From Rhodobacter sp. (lineage in GTDB: Bacteria > Pseudomonadota > Alphaproteobacteria > Rhodobacterales > Rhodobacteraceae), in assembly GCA_020637555.1 (NCBI GenBank), contig JACKKF010000005.1, forward strand, positions 325,626 to 389,625: a stretch of DNA of 64,000 nt. The letters run 5' to 3'. The notes below the pieces were generated by a model, which was given only the letters and a program-made list of their open reading frames with translations, was not told where the DNA came from and ran no database searches. Made by a program: the position numbers and the translations under genes. Below are positions 33,313 to 44,783 of this stretch, piece by piece; within the stretch, counting starts at the first letter, position 1; each line of letters starts with the position of its first letter.

Positions 33313-34799
33313 TCGACAACCTGATCCTGGGATTCGAGACGGCGGTCTCGGCCTCGACGCTGTTCTACTGTGTTGTCGGTGTTTCCATCGGCATGTTCAT
33401 CGGCGTTCTGCCGGGCGTGGGACCGCTTGCGGCGATCTCGATGCTGTTGCCGTTGACCTATTACACCACGCCGACCAATGCGCTGGTGATGTTGTCGGGG
33501 ATCTATTACGGCGCGCAATACGGCGGTTCGGTGGCGTCGATCCTGCTCAGGCTGCCCGGCACCGCGTCCTCGGCCGTGGTCTGTCTGGACGGCTACGAGA
33601 TGACGAGGAACGGTCGCGCGGGGGCGGCCCTGTTCCTGTCGGCGATGGCGTCGTTCGTGGGGGGCTCCATCGGCATCCTGCTGATGTCAGCCTTTGCGCC
33701 GGCGCTGGCGGATTTCGCGCTGCGCTTCGGGTCGCAGGAGTATTTCATGCTCATGGCGCTGGGGCTCATCGCGGCCTCGACCCTGTCCGAGGGATCGGCG
33801 ATCAAGGGGCTGGCGATGGTGGTCGTCGGGTTGGTGCTGGGGATTGTCGGGCTCGACACGATCTCGGGCACCATGCGCTTCACCTATGGCGAGATGCAGC
33901 TGGTGGACGGAATTTCGCTGGTTGCCTCGGCCATGGGACTGTTCGGGCTCAGTGAAATCCTGGTGAATATCGGCCGTGGAGACCGCACCGTCAGCGCGCA
34001 GAAGGTCACGCTGCGGTCGATGATCCCCACCCGGCAAGAGCTGCGCGACAGCTGGCCCGCGATCTGGCGCGGGTCCGCGATCGGATCGTTCTTTGGCGCC
34101 TTGCCCGGCACAGGATCGACCATTGCCGCGTTCTTTTCCTATGCGACCGAGCGCAAGGTCAGCCGCAACCGCGCGCGCATCGGCCTGGGCGCCGTCGAGG
34201 GCGTCGCCGGGCCCGAGGCCGCGAACAATTCCGCCGCGCAGACCGCCTTCATCCCGACGCTGACGCTGGGCGTTCCGGGCGACGCGGTGATGGCGCTGAT
34301 GCTGGGGGCGATGATCGTCCACGGGGTCCAGCCCGGCGCGGCCATGCTGAATGACACGCCCGAGGTCTTCTGGGGGCTGATCGCCAGCTTCTGGATCGGC
34401 AACCTGCTGCTGGTGATCTTCAACATTCCGCTGATCGGCATCTGGGTCAGCCTGCTGCGCATTCCCTATCGGTGGCTTTATCCTGCAATCGTCGTGCTGA
34501 TCGTCATCGGCACCTATTCGGTGCATCTGTCGGTGTTCGATGTCTATCAGCTTCTGGCGTTCGGCGTGCTGGGCTGGATTCTGCGGGTGCTGGCCTTTCC
34601 GACCGCGCCGCTGGTGCTGGGCATCGTGCTGGGCCCGCTGATCGAGGAAAACTTTCGCCGGTCGCTGATGCTGTCGCGCGGCGATTACACGACCTTTCTC
34701 ACGCGGCCCATTTCCGCCGGCCTGCTGCTGGCCATCGTGGCGATTCTGGTCGCGCAGCTTGTCGTGCCGTGGCTGAACCGGCGCCAGCAGGCCCACTGA
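33309..34799 (+). CDS. tctA: Tripartite tricarboxylate transporter large membrane subunit TctA
   Basis: A 496-residue channel subunit with about twelve membrane helices. Family signatures are GMFIGVLPGVGPLAAISMLLPLT near residue 20-45, YYGAQYGGSVASILLRLPGT and a second half beginning SFFGALPGTGSTIAAFFSY, which together show the internal two-fold repeat. ATG 33309 overlaps the tctB stop. It is the last gene of the transporter operon and is convergent with the TPR gene 17 bases away. Confidence 0.95.
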   Translation: MIDNLILGFETAVSASTLFYCVVGVSIGMFIGVLPGVGPLAAISMLLPLTYYTTPTNALVMLSGIYYGAQYGGSVASILLRLPGTASSAVVCLDGYEMTRNGRAGAALFLSAMASFVGGSIGILLMSAFAPALADFALRFGSQEYFMLMALGLIAASTLSEGSAIKGLAMVVVGLVLGIVGLDTISGTMRFTYGEMQLVDGISLVASAMGLFGLSEILVNIGRGDRTVSAQKVTLRSMIPTRQELRDSWPAIWRGSAIGSFFGALPGTGSTIAAFFSYATERKVSRNRARIGLGAVEGVAGPEAANNSAAQTAFIPTLTLGVPGDAVMALMLGAMIVHGVQPGAAMLNDTPEVFWGLIASFWIGNLLLVIFNIPLIGIWVSLLRIPYRWLYPAIVVLIVIGTYSVHLSVFDVYQLLAFGVLGWILRVLAFPTAPLVLGIVLGPLIEENFRRSLMLSRGDYTTFLTRPISAGLLLAIVAILVAQLVVPWLNRRQQAH

Positions 34800-34816
34800 T
34801 CTCAGCCCCGATACCC

Positions 34817-36163
34817 TCAGGCCCCTGTTCGCGCCCGTGCCCGCGCGGCCTCGGCCGGCAGGCCGGCGGCGTCATAGACCTGCGCCAGATGCCGGTTCAG
34901 GGGAATGCCGTCCGGATCATGCGCGCGGCGCAGTTCCAGCACCTGTTGCGCCGCGGACCAGTTGCCTGACCGGGTCAGGGCATCGAGATGGATCTGCTCG
35001 AAGAAATCCCGCTGTGCGTGCGAGCCGCCGATCTCGCGCATCCGGGGCAGGGCGCGGCCCAGAAGGCGCGCGGCCTCGGCGGCGTTCCCCTGGGCATGGG
35101 CGGTGATCCCCCGCGCGGCGGGCAGGGCGACCTCGGCCCAGGCGGCGCGGTCATGGGCGGGGGTGTCCGCACGGTCGACAATGGCCTGCATCAGGGCGCG
35201 GGCCTCGGGGCGGTCGGCGCGTTCCAGCGCGAACAGATATTGCAGCGTCAGGAAGGGTGCGGTCGTGTCGGCGCCACGCCGGGCGATATGGGCGGCAACG
35301 TCCTGCCAGCGCGCGCCGACGTCGATGCCCGCGAATTCCATCCGCGCCAGCAGCGACACCGCGCCGACCTGGTCCTGGGAATAGTCCTTTTCCAGCCCCC
35401 AGACATGGGTGTCATAGACCGCCAGCACGTCGGCCACACGATCCCGGCTGAGGTAGAACAATGCCAGATGCCACCAGTTATGCGTCTGCATGAACGAATT
35501 CAGACCCGCCCAATGGCCGCTCACCGATTCCAGAAAGGCGATTCCCTCGTCCACCCGGCCCTGGGTCAGCATCACATGCGCCAGCGCATGATGCGCCCAG
35601 GGGTCCGAGGGCACGATCTCCATCGCGCGGCGGGCGGCGGATTCCGCCTGGTCCAGCAGGTGACACTGCTCATATCCGAAGGCGATCATGCCGTGCAGAT
35701 AGGGCGCGTCGGCTTGCGGCGGCAGGGCGTGCAGGGCCATGCGCAGCATGCCCACCGCATCGCCCAGATTGAACAGGTGATACTGACCCAGCTTGATCAG
35801 GGCGAGGTCCCCGGGCCATTGCCGTGCCGCCTCGTCGCACAGGTGGATCACCTGCGGGATGTCGCCCGCGACCCAGGCCGCCAGAACGCGGGCGTTGGCC
35901 TGTTCGCGCGGGGTGCCGGCAGCAGCCAGCGCGCGTTCGGCAAAGGGCCGGGCCAGGTCGGGCGCCTGCGGGGATTCGAGGAACATGTAGAGAAACCCGG
36001 CATAGGCATTGCCCAGGCACGACGCCGGATGGTCCCCGATCACGCCCAGGATCGTCACGGCGCGGGTCTGATAGGCCAGGAACCCCTCGATGAAATCGTC
36101 GATGCCGCGGATCACCTCCGGGTCGGTTTCGGAGATCGGATTGCCCAGGCAGTCGGTGGTCAT
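34817..36163 (-). CDS. TPR-repeat protein, TTC38-like
   Basis: A 448-residue cytoplasmic protein made of helical tetratricopeptide-like repeats, for example LIKLGQYHLFNLGDAVGMLRMAL, DPWAHHALAHVMLTQGRVDEGIAFLESV and NWWHLALFYLSRDRVADVLAVY. The layout and the HNWWHLALFYL motif resemble the TTC38 family. No catalytic site is evident. It is probably a binding or scaffold protein. It is the last gene of the long minus-strand operon and overlaps the hydrolase gene by four bases. Confidence 0.8.
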   Translation of the reverse strand: MTTDCLGNPISETDPEVIRGIDDFIEGFLAYQTRAVTILGVIGDHPASCLGNAYAGFLYMFLESPQAPDLARPFAERALAAAGTPREQANARVLAAWVAGDIPQVIHLCDEAARQWPGDLALIKLGQYHLFNLGDAVGMLRMALHALPPQADAPYLHGMIAFGYEQCHLLDQAESAARRAMEIVPSDPWAHHALAHVMLTQGRVDEGIAFLESVSGHWAGLNSFMQTHNWWHLALFYLSRDRVADVLAVYDTHVWGLEKDYSQDQVGAVSLLARMEFAGIDVGARWQDVAAHIARRGADTTAPFLTLQYLFALERADRPEARALMQAIVDRADTPAHDRAAWAEVALPAARGITAHAQGNAAEAARLLGRALPRMREIGGSHAQRDFFEQIHLDALTRSGNWSAAQQVLELRRAHDPDGIPLNRHLAQVYDAAGLPAEAARARARTGA

Positions 36164-36966
36164 GCGTCATCTCCGCCGAAAAAGGGGATGAGGGCGGCCA
36201 GAACGGCCTCGGGCGCATCCCAATGGATCGAGTGGCCGCTGTCAGGGACCGCGACGACGCGCAGATCGGGCACGGTCTTCAAGGCGTCGCGCGCGGGGCC
36301 GGGCGGGATCAGCAGGTCGTCCTCGGCCAGCAAGGCCAGGGTCGGGCAGCGCAGGCGTGGCGCCAGTGGCGCCGGGTGCGCGGCTTGCAGCGCGGCAACC
36401 TGCGCGGCCATGGCCGCCGCGCCCTGCGCATGGGGATAGGCCAGCGATTGGGCGATGGCCGCTTCCAGTTGGCCCGGCACCGCGAAAAAGCGCGGATGGA
36501 ACAGCCAGGGCAGGAACGCCCGCAGCCACAGATCCGGGGCCAGACCGGGCGCGCGCAACCGCAGCATCAGATCGAACAGCGCCGCGTTGCGCGGCTGTTC
36601 CACCGGTGCGCTGGCCAGCAGCGCCAGCCTGGACACCGCCTCGGGGGCCTGGGCGGCCATCTGCATGGCGATCATGCCGCCCAGCGAATGCCCGGCGAGG
36701 GCGACCGGCCCCCGGTCCAGATGGGCCGCCAGGGCCAGCGCGTCCCCGGCCCACAGCGGCAGCGACAGCGGGGCCTCCAGCGGCCGGGTGCGGCCGGTGC
36801 TGCGGTTGTCGGGGCGGATCACGGTGAACCGGCGTGACAGCGGTTCAACGAGCGGCCCCCAACTGGCGCTGTCGCTGGCGGTGCCCGCGATCAGCATCAG
36901 GGGCGGGCCGTTGCCGTCGATCTCGTAGTGCAGGCTTACGCCGTCGGGCAGGGTCAGGGCGGGCAT
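36160..36966 (-). CDS. Alpha/beta hydrolase
   Basis: A 268-residue alpha/beta-fold hydrolase from ATG 36966 (MPALTLPDGVSLHYE). The catalytic triad is visible as Ser in AGHSLGGM, Asp in LLAEDDLLIPP and His in PDSGHSIHWDAPE. The oxyanion motif is LIAGTASDSASW. The pattern resembles 3-oxoadipate enol-lactonase and related esterases. Its start codon overlaps the stop of the P1 peptidase gene (TGATG). It probably cleaves an ester, lactone or amide in the same pathway. Confidence 0.88.
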   Translation of the reverse strand: MPALTLPDGVSLHYEIDGNGPPLMLIAGTASDSASWGPLVEPLSRRFTVIRPDNRSTGRTRPLEAPLSLPLWAGDALALAAHLDRGPVALAGHSLGGMIAMQMAAQAPEAVSRLALLASAPVEQPRNAALFDLMLRLRAPGLAPDLWLRAFLPWLFHPRFFAVPGQLEAAIAQSLAYPHAQGAAAMAAQVAALQAAHPAPLAPRLRCPTLALLAEDDLLIPPGPARDALKTVPDLRVVAVPDSGHSIHWDAPEAVLAALIPFFGGDDA

Positions 36967-37985
36967 CAGATCCTCGGGTAACAGGGCAGCAGATCGCCGG
37001 GGGCAGGGGTGGCGGCGTGAACGCCCCGCGCGATCGCACGGCTGAGGCACAGCGCGGCGGCGTGACCGATTTCGCCCAGCTCGACATCGCTGGCTGCCGG
37101 GCCCTCGCCCGTGGTCAGCGCAAACACCAGATCGCCGTCGCCCGGGGTATGCGCGGGCACGATGGCGCGGGCGATGCCGTCATGCGCGGCCACCGCCAAC
37201 CGGTGACACTGGGCCTTGGTCAGGGCGCGGTCGGTGGCGACAATGGCGATGGTCGTGTTGGCGCGCGCGGGTGGCGCCGGGCCGAACAGGGCGCGCGACT
37301 TGGCCGAGGACAGCGGCGCGCACAGGCCCGCGGCGGGGTCCACGCCCTTGCCGCCGAATTCGCCGTCGATCTCGAAGGGGGCGGCCCAGAAATGGCCGTC
37401 TGGGGTGGTGACGCTGCCCACCGGGTTCACGGCCACCAGCGCACCGACCGTCACCCCGCCGCCGATCACCAGCGAGGCAGACCCGAGCCCGCCTTTCTCG
37501 TTGGCGGCCAGTGCCCCGGTGCCTGCGCCGACCGATCCCAGCGCGAAATCGGGCGCCGCGGCATCCAGCGCCGCACGGCCCAGGGCCCGATAGGGATTGT
37601 CGCGCCAGTCCTTTGCCCCGCCGTTCAGCAGGTCGAACAGGATCGCGCCCGGCACCAGCGGGATCAGCGCGCCGCCCAGCCACAGGCCCCGCCCGGCGGC
37701 CCTGAGCCCGTCCATCACGCCCGAACAGGCATCGAGCCCATAGGCCGATCCCCCCGACAGCACCAGCGCATCCACGGCGGCGACGGATTTGTCGGGGGCC
37801 AGAAGATCGGTCTCGCGGGTGCCGGGCGCGCCGCCCATCACTTGCACGCTGGCGGTAAAGGGGGCTGCGGCGGTCAGCACGGTGACACCGGATTTCAGCG
37901 TCTCATCCTGCGCGTTGCCGACACGCAACCCGGCGACATCGGTGATCGCGTTGCGGGGGCCGGGCTTATATGCAGCGCCCACCAT
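36966..37985 (-). CDS. P1 family peptidase/amidase (DmpA/NylC-like, self-cleaving)
   Basis: A 339-residue Ntn-type hydrolase. The self-cleavage site is the Asn243-Thr244 pair in RANTTIAIVATD, where Thr becomes the N-terminal nucleophile of the small subunit. Other family blocks are NAITDVAGLRVGN at the start, LSGGSAYGLDA, ALAANEKGGLGSASLVIGGG and VNPVGSV. Known members are L-aminopeptidase D-Ala-esterase/amidase, beta-aminopeptidases and the nylon-oligomer hydrolase NylC. It overlaps the SDR gene by 20 bases. Its presence points to an amide or unusual peptide substrate for the whole operon. Confidence 0.9.
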   Translation of the reverse strand: MVGAAYKPGPRNAITDVAGLRVGNAQDETLKSGVTVLTAAAPFTASVQVMGGAPGTRETDLLAPDKSVAAVDALVLSGGSAYGLDACSGVMDGLRAAGRGLWLGGALIPLVPGAILFDLLNGGAKDWRDNPYRALGRAALDAAAPDFALGSVGAGTGALAANEKGGLGSASLVIGGGVTVGALVAVNPVGSVTTPDGHFWAAPFEIDGEFGGKGVDPAAGLCAPLSSAKSRALFGPAPPARANTTIAIVATDRALTKAQCHRLAVAAHDGIARAIVPAHTPGDGDLVFALTTGEGPAASDVELGEIGHAAALCLSRAIARGVHAATPAPGDLLPCYPRI

Positions 37986-38703
37986 CGACCTCCATCGCGA
38001 CGCCGGTGATCATCGAGGCCTCGTCCGAACACAGGAAACAGGCGGCATTGCCCATGTCCTCAGGGGTGGAAAACCGGCCCAGCGGGATCGTGGACAGGAA
38101 TTTCGCGCGCACCTCGGGCGTGTCCTCGCCCATGAAGGATTTCAGCAGCGGCGTTTCCCCCGCCACCGGGTTGAGCGCGTTCACCCGGATCCCCGCAGGC
38201 GCGAGTTCCACCGCCAGCGCGCGGGTCGCGGTGATGACCCAACCCTTCGAGGCATTATACCAGCTCAACCGGGGGCGCGGCGAGACGCCGGCGGTCGACG
38301 CGATGTTGAGGATCGCGCCCGTTCGCCGGGACTTGAGCCCCGGCACGAAAACCTGGGTCATGTGGAAGATCGCCTTCATGTTGACGGCGACGATGCGGTC
38401 GAAATCGGCCTCGGTCACGTCCTCGGTCGCGGCGGGCAGATGGGTGACGCCGGCGTTGTTCACCAGTATGTCCACCGGCCCCAGCGCCAGCGCCGCATCG
38501 CGCAGGGCTTCGACCTGGGCGCGGTCGGCCACGTTGCACCCCACCGCCGTGCCGCCGATGTCACGCGCGACGGCTTCGGCGGCCTCAAGGTTGATATCGG
38601 CCACCACGACGCGCGCGCCCTCGGCTGCGAACTTGCGCGCGATGCCGGCGCCAAAGCCCGACCCGGCGCCGGTGACGATGGCGATCTTGTCGTGCAGTCT
38701 CAT
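37966..38703 (-). CDS. SDR family oxidoreductase
   Basis: A 245-residue short-chain dehydrogenase with the cofactor loop TGAGSGFGAGIA, NNAG and the catalytic Ser and Tyr-x-x-x-Lys (NIASTAG; WYNASK). Asp in VVADIN after the second strand favours NAD(H). The C-terminal DGGRCI is typical. It lies between the YcaQ-like gene (13 bases upstream) and the P1 amidase gene. It probably oxidises an alcohol released in the pathway, upstream of the aldehyde dehydrogenase or in a parallel branch. Confidence 0.92.
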   Translation of the reverse strand: MRLHDKIAIVTGAGSGFGAGIARKFAAEGARVVVADINLEAAEAVARDIGGTAVGCNVADRAQVEALRDAALALGPVDILVNNAGVTHLPAATEDVTEADFDRIVAVNMKAIFHMTQVFVPGLKSRRTGAILNIASTAGVSPRPRLSWYNASKGWVITATRALAVELAPAGIRVNALNPVAGETPLLKSFMGEDTPEVRAKFLSTIPLGRFSTPEDMGNAACFLCSDEASMITGVAMEVDGGRCI

Positions 38704-38716
38704 GTCTGTCTCTCCT

Positions 38717-39886
38717 TCATGGCCGCGCGTCGGGGCGCGGCGCGGTCCAAATCACGGTATCCGCCCCGGCGAGGGCGGCAAAACGTCTGAGTTCGGCATC
38801 GAGCCGGGCGATCCGTCCGGCCCCCCAGCGGCTGGCTGGCTCGGGCCAGAACCCGGTCACCTCGATCGTGCCGGCCGCGCGGTTGCCCTTGATCTCCATC
38901 CGGCCGACAAAGCTGTCGCGGTCGAGAAGCGGATAGACGTAATACCCCCAGCGGCGCTGATCGGCGGGCACGAACATCTCGTTACGGTAGTCAAAGCCGA
39001 AAAGCCGCTCAAGCCGCGCGCGATCGCGGATCGCCGGGTCGAACGGGTTCAGGATGCGCAGGCGGCCGGGCGGTTCGGGGGCCGTCCCGAGGCGCGTTTC
39101 GATCGACGGATGCGCCAAGGCCGCGCGCCAGCTGCCATCGGCTGCCTGCACGCGCACCGGCACGGTTTCGGCGCGCTCGGCCCAGGCGCGGGTTTCGGGG
39201 GCGCTGGCCACGCCCCAGAAGCGTTGCACCTCGCCCGGGGTGGCGACACCCAGACGATCCAGCGCGTCATCGGCCAGACGGATCAGCGCCCGGTCCTCGG
39301 GCAGGGGGTCATGGGGGGGAAAGATCCGCGCGCCCAGATCGTAGAACTTGACGAAATTCTGCCGGTGCGCGGTGGCCAGATCCCCCGCATACCACAGTTG
39401 ATCCAGCACCTTCTTGTGAGGCGGGCGCGCCCACATCGCGCGCGAGTCCGTCCTGGTTTCGAAGGCTTGCGTGGACAGGGGCCCTTCCTGTTCGATGCGC
39501 GCGCGGATCGCCTCGATCTCGGCGCGGGTCAGGCCGGATTGATACCACGCGCCACGCGCCGCGCGGGCGCCCAGCCTGCGGAACTGCACCTGCCACAGGG
39601 GCAGCAGCGATACCGGCAGCAGGCTGGCGTCATGGGTGAAATGTTCGAACAGCGCGCGGCTTGCCAGGTGCGGCCACAGCATGCCTTCGCGATACCGGTG
39701 GTTGCGGGACCACAGGATATGATTGTGCGCCCGCGTCACGTTGCGGATGGTGTCGAGCTGAAGCAGGCCGAGCGCGGCGATCATCCCCGGCACATCGACA
39801 GGGCCCGCAGGGGCGCCCGACAGCCCGTTCGCCGCCAGCCACAGCCGCCGGGCGTCGCGGTTCGGAATGTCGAGCGCGGCCTTCAT
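38717..39886 (-). CDS. YcaQ-like winged-helix protein (interstrand crosslink DNA glycosylase family)
   Basis: A 389-residue protein of the HTH_42/YcaQ family, which includes DNA glycosylases that unhook interstrand crosslinks (E. coli YcaQ, Streptomyces AlkZ). The catalytic QxD/QxQ-type motif appears as LQLDTIRNVTRAHNHILWSR near residues 42-61. GYYVYPLLDRDSFVGRME in the C-terminal half is also typical. It overlaps the aldehyde dehydrogenase gene by four bases. A DNA repair enzyme in a catabolic operon is unexpected. It could guard against a reactive aldehyde or alkylating intermediate. Confidence 0.85.
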   Translation of the reverse strand: MKAALDIPNRDARRLWLAANGLSGAPAGPVDVPGMIAALGLLQLDTIRNVTRAHNHILWSRNHRYREGMLWPHLASRALFEHFTHDASLLPVSLLPLWQVQFRRLGARAARGAWYQSGLTRAEIEAIRARIEQEGPLSTQAFETRTDSRAMWARPPHKKVLDQLWYAGDLATAHRQNFVKFYDLGARIFPPHDPLPEDRALIRLADDALDRLGVATPGEVQRFWGVASAPETRAWAERAETVPVRVQAADGSWRAALAHPSIETRLGTAPEPPGRLRILNPFDPAIRDRARLERLFGFDYRNEMFVPADQRRWGYYVYPLLDRDSFVGRMEIKGNRAAGTIEVTGFWPEPASRWGAGRIARLDAELRRFAALAGADTVIWTAPRPDARP

Positions 39887-41320
39887 CCGTGCCAGGTGGC
39901 GACGGTCTTGAGCTGCGAGAAGCCGTAGAGGGCCTCGAACCCCTTTTCGCGCCCGTGACCGGATTTGCCGACCCCGCCGAAAGGCAGCTCGACCCCACCG
40001 CCCGCGCCGTAGTTGTTGACGAACACCTGCCCGGCGTGCAGCGCGCGCGCAAGCCGGAATTGCCGCCCGCCATCGGCCGTCCAGATCGAGGCCACCAGCC
40101 CGTAGTCGGTGCTGTTCGCGATCCTGAGCGCGTCGGCCTCGTCGTCGAAGGGGATCAGGACCTGCACCGGGCCGAAGATCTCCTGCTGCGCCAGAACATG
40201 ATCCGAGGGCACCTCGGCAAACAGGGTCGGGCGGACGAAATGGCCGGCATTGCTGGCCTCGGGCGTCAGCACGCCTTCGGCGGCGATGGTCAGATCGGCG
40301 CCCTGGGTCAGATAGCCCTGGACGATGCCCTTTTGCCGGGCCGAGATGAGGGGACCGACGCGCGGGTCATTCAGTGCAGGCCCCACGGTCAGCGCACCGT
40401 ATTCCCGCGCCATCCGCGCGCGCACCTCGTCATAGACGCCGCGCTGCACCAGGATGCGGGACGAGGCCGAGCAGGTCTGCCCGGCGTTCTGGATGCCGGC
40501 ATTGACCAGGAACGGCAGCGCGCGGTCCAGATCGGCGTCGTCGAACACCAGTTGCGGCGACTTGCCGCCCAGTTCCAGCGTGACGGGCACCACGTTCCGC
40601 GCCGCCGCCGCCTGGATCAGCGAACCGACCCCGACAGAGCCCGTGAACGACACATGCTGAATGCCCGGATGCCCGGCCAGCGCGGCGCCGGCCTCGGCCC
40701 CCAGGCCGGTAACGACGTTCAGCGCGCCGGGCGGCAGACCTGCCTCCAGCGCCAGCGCGGCAAAGGCCAGCGCGGTCAGGCAGGCCTCTTCCGCCGGTTT
40801 CAGCACGCAGGCATTGCCCATGGTCAACGCCGCGCCAACGGACCGGCCGATGATCTGCATCGGGTAATTCCAGGGGATGATATGCCCCGTGACCCCGTGC
40901 GGTTCGCGCAGGGTGTAGACGGTATAGCCGTCCAGATAGGGGATCGTCTCGCCGGTGATCTTGTCGGCGGCGCCGCCATAGAATTCCATGTAGCGCGCCA
41001 GTGCGACGGCATCGGCGCGGGCCTGGGTCAGGGGCTTGCCGACATCGCGGGCTTCCAGGTGCGCCAGTTCGTCCACGCGCGCCAGCACCAGATGTCCCAG
41101 CCGGGTCAGGATGCGGCCCCGTTCGAGCGCGGTCATGCGCCCCCACACGCCCGCGCGCGCGTCATGGGCGGCGGCGACGGCGGCGTCCACCTCGGCCTCA
41201 TGGCCCCGGGCGATCCGGGTCAGCGGTTCGCCGGTCGAGGGATCGCTCAGGGGCAGCGTGTCGCGTCCCGGGGTCCAGATGCCGCCGATCAGATGGCTGG
41301 CGGCGGGCACTCCAAAGCGG

Positions 41321-41331
<11 letters not shown>
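39883..41331 (-). CDS. NAD(P)-dependent aldehyde dehydrogenase
   Basis: A 482-residue member of the ALDH superfamily, which oxidises an aldehyde to the acid. The catalytic Cys is in NAGQTCSASSRI and the general-base Glu in VTLELGGKSP. The cofactor motif FTGSVGVG and the substrate-end GHIIPWNYP are present. It overlaps the ABC ATPase gene by 11 bases and the YcaQ-like gene by four. The nearest general resemblance is to betaine/gamma-aminobutyraldehyde-type enzymes, but the substrate is not certain. Confidence 0.94.
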
Positions 41332-42924
<1,593 letters not shown>

Positions 42925-42928
<4 letters not shown>

Positions 42929-43746
42929 GTGCGGTCCACCCGGATGCGCGGGTCGAGCAGGTCGCGCAGACCGTCGCCCATCAGGTTCAGGCCCAGCACC
43001 ATCAGCACGATCGCCAGCCCCGGCACCAGCGCCACATGGGGCGCGATGCTGGCCAGCGTCTGGGCATCGGCCAGCATCCGGCCCCAGCTGGCGGTGGGGG
43101 GCTGCGCGCCCAGCCCGATATAGCTGAGCGCGGCCTCGGCCAGGATGCCCAGGGAAAACTGGATCGTGCCCTGGACGATCATCAGGTTGGCGATGTTTGG
43201 CAGGATGTGTTCGACCGAGATCCGGGCCGAGGACTTGCCCGCCACGCGCGCCGCCAGGATGAAATCCCGCGACCAGAAGCTGAGCGCGGCACCCCGCGTC
43301 AGGCGGGCAAAGACGGGGATGTTGAAGATGCCGATGGCGATGATCGCGTTCATCGCCCCGGCGCCGAACACCGCGGTGATCAGGATGGCGATGACCAGGC
43401 TGGGAAAGGCAAAGATCAGGTCGTTGCCGCGCATGATCACCTCGTCCAGCAGGGACCCGCGCCGCGCCGCCGCCGTCAGCCCCAGCGGAATGCCCAGCCC
43501 CATGCCGATGCCGACCGCCAGCAGCGCCACCGCGATCGAGGTCCGCGCCCCCATCATGATCATCGACAGGATGTCGCGGCCCAGCTGGTCGGTGCCCAGC
43601 CAATGCGTCCAGCCGGGCGCTTGCAGGCGGTCGGGGATCGACAGCAGTTCGATGTCGTAGGGCGTCCACACAAAGGACAGCGCGGCACCCCCGAGGAAAA
43701 GCGCGGTCAACAGGGCACCCAGAAGAAGGCTGCGAGGCAGTCTCAT
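42925..43746 (-). CDS. ABC transporter permease, DppC-like
   Basis: A 273-residue inner-membrane subunit with about six helices. It starts at ATG 43746 (MRLPRSLLLGALLTALFLGG). HWLGTDQLGRDILSMIMMGARTS is the DppC signature. ARVAGKSSARISVEHILPNIAN holds the EAA-type coupling loop. Upstream and downstream genes each overlap it by four bases. Confidence 0.93.
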
Positions 43747-44690
43747 GCGCGGACCCTCAGGCGCGGATCGACGGCGGCATAGGCCAGATCGACGGCGAAA
43801 TTGACGATGATCACCAGGGCGACCAGCAACATGACCACACTTTCCACCACGATCAGATCCCGCGCCGAGATCGCCTGAAAGATCAGCCGCCCCAGCCCGG
43901 GCAGGAAGAAGATCTGCTCGATGACGATGCCGCCCGCCAGAAGGAACGAAAACTGCAGCCCGATGATGGTCAGCACCGGGATCAGCGCATTGCGCACGGC
44001 GTGGCGCCACAGCGCCTGCCGCCGGGTCAGCCCCTTGGCCCGGGCGGTGCGGATGAAATCCTCGCCCAGCATGTCCAGCAGCGAGGACCGCATGACCCGT
44101 GCCAGGATCGCGGCCTGCGGCAGGGCCAGGGCGATCGCCGGCAGGATCAGCGCCTTCAGCCCGGGCAGGATGCCATGGCCCCAGCCCGGAAACCCCCCGG
44201 CAGAGACCCAGCGCAGCTTGACCGCGAAGATCAGCACCAGGATCATCGCGAACCAGAAATTCGGCACGGCAACCCCCAGTTGCGTCGCGCCCATGACGCC
44301 CATGTCGCCCAGTTTGCCCCGGCGGCTGGCGGCATAGATGCCGGCCGGAAAGGCGATCAGGACAGTCAGCCCCAGCGCCAGGATCGCCAGCGGCAGCGAG
44401 ACCACGATCCGGTCCAGGATCATCTGCGTCACCGGCGTGCGATAGGTATAGGACGTGCCGAAGTCGCCGCGCAGCATGCCCGAGGTCCAGCTCAGGTAGC
44501 GTTCGGGTGCGGACATATCCAGCCCCAGTTCGGTGCGCAGCGCGGCGATCGTGTCGGGGCGGGCGTTGACCCCCAGCATATAGGCCGCAGGATCGCCCGG
44601 CACGACCTCGACCACGGCGAAGATCACCATCGACGCAACCACGAGGCTGAGGAAAAGCGAGGTCACGCGACCGATCGTGTAACGGATCAT
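43743..44690 (-). CDS. ABC transporter permease, DppB-like
   Basis: A 315-residue inner-membrane subunit with about six helices. It has the DppB N-terminus (RVTSLFLSLVVASMVIFAVVEVVPGDPA) and the coupling loop region IRTARAKGLTRRQALWRHAVRNAL, followed by GGIVIEQIFFLPGLGRL. It pairs with the DppC-like subunit. A 93-base spacer with a hairpin separates it from the binding-protein gene, a common way to keep the binding protein in excess. Confidence 0.94.
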   Translation of the reverse strand: MIRYTIGRVTSLFLSLVVASMVIFAVVEVVPGDPAAYMLGVNARPDTIAALRTELGLDMSAPERYLSWTSGMLRGDFGTSYTYRTPVTQMILDRIVVSLPLAILALGLTVLIAFPAGIYAASRRGKLGDMGVMGATQLGVAVPNFWFAMILVLIFAVKLRWVSAGGFPGWGHGILPGLKALILPAIALALPQAAILARVMRSSLLDMLGEDFIRTARAKGLTRRQALWRHAVRNALIPVLTIIGLQFSFLLAGGIVIEQIFFLPGLGRLIFQAISARDLIVVESVVMLLVALVIIVNFAVDLAYAAVDPRLRVRA

Positions 44691-44743
44691 CGCAGGGCGA
44701 CTCCCATCAAGGCAACTTCCGGGGGGCGTTCGGCGGGCAAAGG

Positions 44744-44768
44744 CGCCCGGCCCCGACGGGGCCGGGCG
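44744..44768 (-). terminator. Intra-operon GC hairpin after the binding-protein gene
   Basis: A near-perfect stem (CGCCCGGCCCC-GAC-GGGGCCGGGCG) with no T tract, 16 bases after the binding-protein stop on the minus strand. It is more likely an mRNA-stabilising or partial termination element than a full terminator. Confidence 0.5.
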
Positions 44769-44783
44769 TTCCGGGGTCCCGGA

